From Protostelium mycophagum (taxonomy: Eukaryota; Evosea; Variosea; Protosteliida; Protosteliaceae): 28,257 bases of DNA. The stretch lies in contig KV920999.1 of assembly GCA_002081555.1 (NCBI GenBank), forward strand, positions 1 through 28,257, in the 5' to 3' direction. The notes beneath the pieces were generated by a model that saw only the letters and a program-made list of their open reading frames with translations, searched no databases and had not been told where the DNA came from. The position numbers were made by a program, and so were the translations under genes. Position 1 is the first letter of the stretch. Each line of letters opens with the position of its first letter. Positions 26,301 through 28,257 of this stretch are shown in pieces.

Positions 26301-28257
26301 AGAAAAGTCAGCGTTGAAATCAAAATCAGTGGAGATTGTAGATGGGAGGGCATCCTTCCTCTCAGAGCCGGGGGAGCCTGTGGTCAAAAACCCTATACGT
26401 GTCATGACGTCATAGTGTACATGAGACTTGTGAGATTTTGATGGAAATTTACCGCCAAAATCGAGGTCTGTTCTTGGAACAGAAGGAGATGTCGTTGTAG
26501 AGGCACTGAATTGCCCGCCAAAACCCTCGAAATCAAAATCGGTGGGGGTGTACGCAGAGTTACTAAGGCTCTCAGGCTCTTTTGTCACTACAACGCGTCA
26601 AAAAACTTTCCGCCAGTATGATTCTAGACCTGGGGCTGCCGGCTCCTCTTTGGGTGCTGGGGGTTGAGGGGCGGGGGTGGGTTCAGAAACTCTCGTTGTA
26701 GACGGAGACTCTTTCTTGGGTTCGGAGTTTCCGGAGTTGATGACGTGACCGGACTGTGACAAACCTGATGGCATGTACACGGTATTTGTAGCATATGGTT
26801 CGGGCTGTAAAACAGAAGATATCTACACCGAGTCAAAACTTTCCTGGAAAAATGGGTGAAAAATCATGGAAAACTCACGGAAGAATCCTTTGGGAGTCCC
26901 AAACTCTCACTGAATTTGTTGCTGATGAGAGTGAAGTTGACATTATTTCTCTGCCCTCTCTTTTCCATCTCTTTGAATGCATCGGGTAGGTTTGATGATG
27001 TCTCATTCATGATGTCATAAAGATTGTCCAAATAAGACTTTGAGACGTCTGCAGCGGAGAAGGGGGTGTTCTATACTCGTTAGAATTGTAGACGGTCGTT
27101 TGTCTGGTGAACAGGTTTGATCTACAACGAATAAAATGAAAGATTACGTCATCGGTCAAGTTGAGTTTGTCTTTCACAACGTCTTGGATCTCGTTCTCAC
27201 TCTTTGAGAATAAAGGTACAGTTGTAGATGTTGGCGGGGGTACTACTGGGGGTGGTGCTTGTACGGAAACTAACCAAAAATTAATCTTGGGTCTACATCG
27301 TTGTAATCACAATGATTATTTCTTGATCATAAAATCTCAAGAATTATTTTTCTTGTTTTAGATACTGACCAGTTTTGGCGGGAACTGGTTCTTCATCACC
27401 AAAGCCGAATCCGTCATCCTCAAAGCCCTCATTGTTATTGTCGTCAAAATCTCCGAAATCTGCATCGAAATTTCCAAAACTATCCGAGGGTTGTGAATTT
27501 TCATTGAAATCTCCGAATCCGTCATCCAAATCATCCGATTTCTTCCCCGATTTTTCCTTCTCTTCCGAAACTCCGAAGCCAAATTCAGAATCTTTTTCCT
27601 CTGATTTTTCTGGAATATAAAATAAATAAACAGAATATCATTTTGAATTCACCTGTGTCGTTGAAGGAACCAAATTTATTTGAATCTTCTGTGAAATATT
27701 AATTTAAAAATTGAATTATTTTTGTTACCTTGGTCATCGAATGATCCAAACTCAAATTCAGATTTCACTGGTTTTTCTGGGAAAATTCAGGGAAAATTCA
27801 GAATACAAAAATAACGGACCTCCTTCACCAAATGATCCAAAGCCGAACTCTGACTTGTCTGATTTTTCTGCGAATTTTAGTTGAGTCGTCATGATAAAAA
27901 GTCGATGAAATTTCACCTGGTTCGGCGTGTGATCCAAAACCAAACTCAGGTTCGTCCTGGAATTTTTCTGGAAATTTCAGCATGAATTCCTCATGAAAAA
28001 ATGTGGAAATTTCACCTGATTCACCAAATGATGTGGTTTCAAACTTTGGTTTTTCCTCCGATTTTTCTAAAAATTTTAATCAACATATTTTTTCAGAATA
28101 ATATGATCAAATTTTTAATCTGAATTTAATCATCTTCTAATAAATGAGCAATTCTCGTCTTGTTGTAGAACTCACCTTCAGGAATTTTCTCAGGTTTTTC
28201 TGGTGAAAATTCATTACTTTCTTCAAAATCATCAAAATTTGTGGTCGGAGCTGCTGG
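20386..28257 (-). CDS. Giant FGDF-repeat protein, probable clathrin-adaptor partner (5' end missing)
   Basis: At least 36 exons run from the window edge (28257-28176 is an internal exon) to the stop at 20386. Most introns are 38-60 bp and phase 1. The protein is low in complexity and carries more than a dozen FG[DE][FL] strings plus many DDFGGF/DFGSF variants. These match the established gamma-ear (AP-1/GGA GAE domain) ligand consensus, aromatic-Gly-[Pro/Asp/Glu]-hydrophobic, seen in synergin, aftiphilin and epsinR. A multivalent trafficking scaffold is the best guess. A possibly folded helical segment lies at 27200-26879 (ADVSKSYLDNLYDIMN...LPDAFKEMEKRG). GGM-FLKPQ cassettes recur at 24073, 23119 and (as FMFLKPQ) near 21375. 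The last exon (21173-20386) encodes a Gln/Gly/Pro/Tyr-rich prion-like tail ending SYSFNF. No enzymatic domain is visible. Confidence 0.8.
20444..20506 (-). repeat. 21-bp coding minisatellite (QGQAYPN)
   Basis: GGATAAGCTTGTCCTTGGTTT begins at 20444, 20465 and 20486 on the plus strand and encodes the heptad QGQAYPN on the minus strand in the prion-like tail. The near-exact DNA identity suggests recent slippage. Confidence 0.9.
22975..23118 (-). CDS. Alternative 3' coding end: membrane-anchor tail inside an intron
   Basis: If the donor at 23118 after GGMFFLKPQ is not used, the frame continues 48 codons through VIATAITIQINEYIPLFLCT and IVIVQLCCLAYGAIFGIMMA to a TGA at 22975. AATAAA follows 16 bp later (22959-22954). 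The peptide is strongly hydrophobic, long enough for one or two membrane helices. The related intron at 24072-24033 is only 40 bp and lacks this segment, so about 190 bp were inserted here. An isoform with a membrane anchor instead of the prion-like tail is inferred, not shown. Confidence 0.45.
   Translation of the reverse strand, partial: VIATAITIQINEYIPLFLCTIVIVQLCCLAYGAIFGIMMAQIAAKTP
24217..25786 (-). repeat. Array of symmetrical exons, one GGFSSSTT repeat per exon
   Basis: Exons 25786-25696, 25645-25574, 25527-25465, 25419-25333, 25292-25167, 25121-24942, 24894-24778, 24715-24653, 24610-24536, 24484-24431, 24388-24329 and 24276-24217 encode variants of [GD]F-DFGGFSS-STT...SG. All but the first begin and end in phase 1 with lengths divisible by three (54-180 nt), and short introns separate them. 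This indicates serial duplication of an exon plus intron unit. Confidence 0.85.
27653..28066 (-). repeat. Array of 36-51-nt micro-exons, one EFGFGSF repeat each
   Basis: Exons 28066-28016 (51 nt), 27967-27917 (51), 27867-27820 (48), 27776-27729 (48) and 27688-27653 (36) each encode one unit of the type EKS..SEFGFGSF.E.G. All are phase 1 at both ends. Nearly every acceptor is followed by AAAAA(T/C)C, so the exon edges are copies of each other. Confidence 0.85.

Noticed and set aside
1-28257. tRNA or rRNA genes
   Set aside because: I saw no cloverleaf with A/B-box pattern and no rRNA-like conserved stretch, though a by-eye search can miss them.

Overview
This is a nuclear fragment from a microbial eukaryote. 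The genes carry many short GT-AG introns (about 38-55 bp) that interrupt strongly conserved protein families, and several genes have eukaryote-style AATAAA signals near their stops. The gene mix suggests an amoeba-like protist: a membrane protein built of Chlamydia-PMP-type beta-helix repeats, a secreted family GH71 alpha-1,3-glucanase, and a huge FGDF-motif protein. A fungus-eating amoebozoan would fit the glucanase, but this is inference and I cannot name the species.

Layout. 1-3.86 kb is AT-rich repeat territory: a decayed hAT transposase, a 109-bp tandem repeat, a 385-bp foldback element and a 30-bp perfect palindrome. 3.86-9.45 kb (-) is a many-exon type I membrane protein whose longer introns are full of small foldback elements. 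10.08-10.81 kb (+) is an unrecognised two-exon gene. 10.99-12.70 kb (+) is a tRNA-dihydrouridine synthase, convergent with an FAD-dependent monooxygenase at 12.74-14.09 kb (-). 15.85-17.69 kb (-) is a polyamine-oxidase-like amine oxidase. 17.84-19.92 kb (-) is the GH71 enzyme. From 20.39 kb to the window edge (-) runs a gene of at least 36 exons encoding a repetitive protein rich in FGDF-type (gamma-ear-binding-like) motifs, with a Gln/Gly/Pro/Tyr-rich C-terminus.

An assembly problem cuts through the middle. Positions 13548-14947 and 15048-16447 read identically by eye (1,400 bp) and flank exactly 100 N. This is best read as two overlapping contigs that were not merged, so the real locus should hold one monooxygenase and one amine oxidase. 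The only complete amine oxidase runs through the second copy; the only complete monooxygenase uses the first.

The most interesting signals concern how short duplications and insertions meet splicing. A 115-bp exact-boundary tandem duplication in the monooxygenase begins with GT and ends with AG and must be spliced out to keep the frame (apparent intron birth). A 69-bp duplication in the GH71 gene doubles a 5' splice site. A 231-bp intron in the FGDF gene can be read through into a hydrophobic membrane-anchor tail followed by AATAAA. An octamer, GTTGTAGA, is heavily enriched, mostly in one orientation in introns and the other in exons. Two unrelated genes are built largely from symmetrical phase-1 exons, each carrying one protein repeat. 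The genes do not form one pathway.
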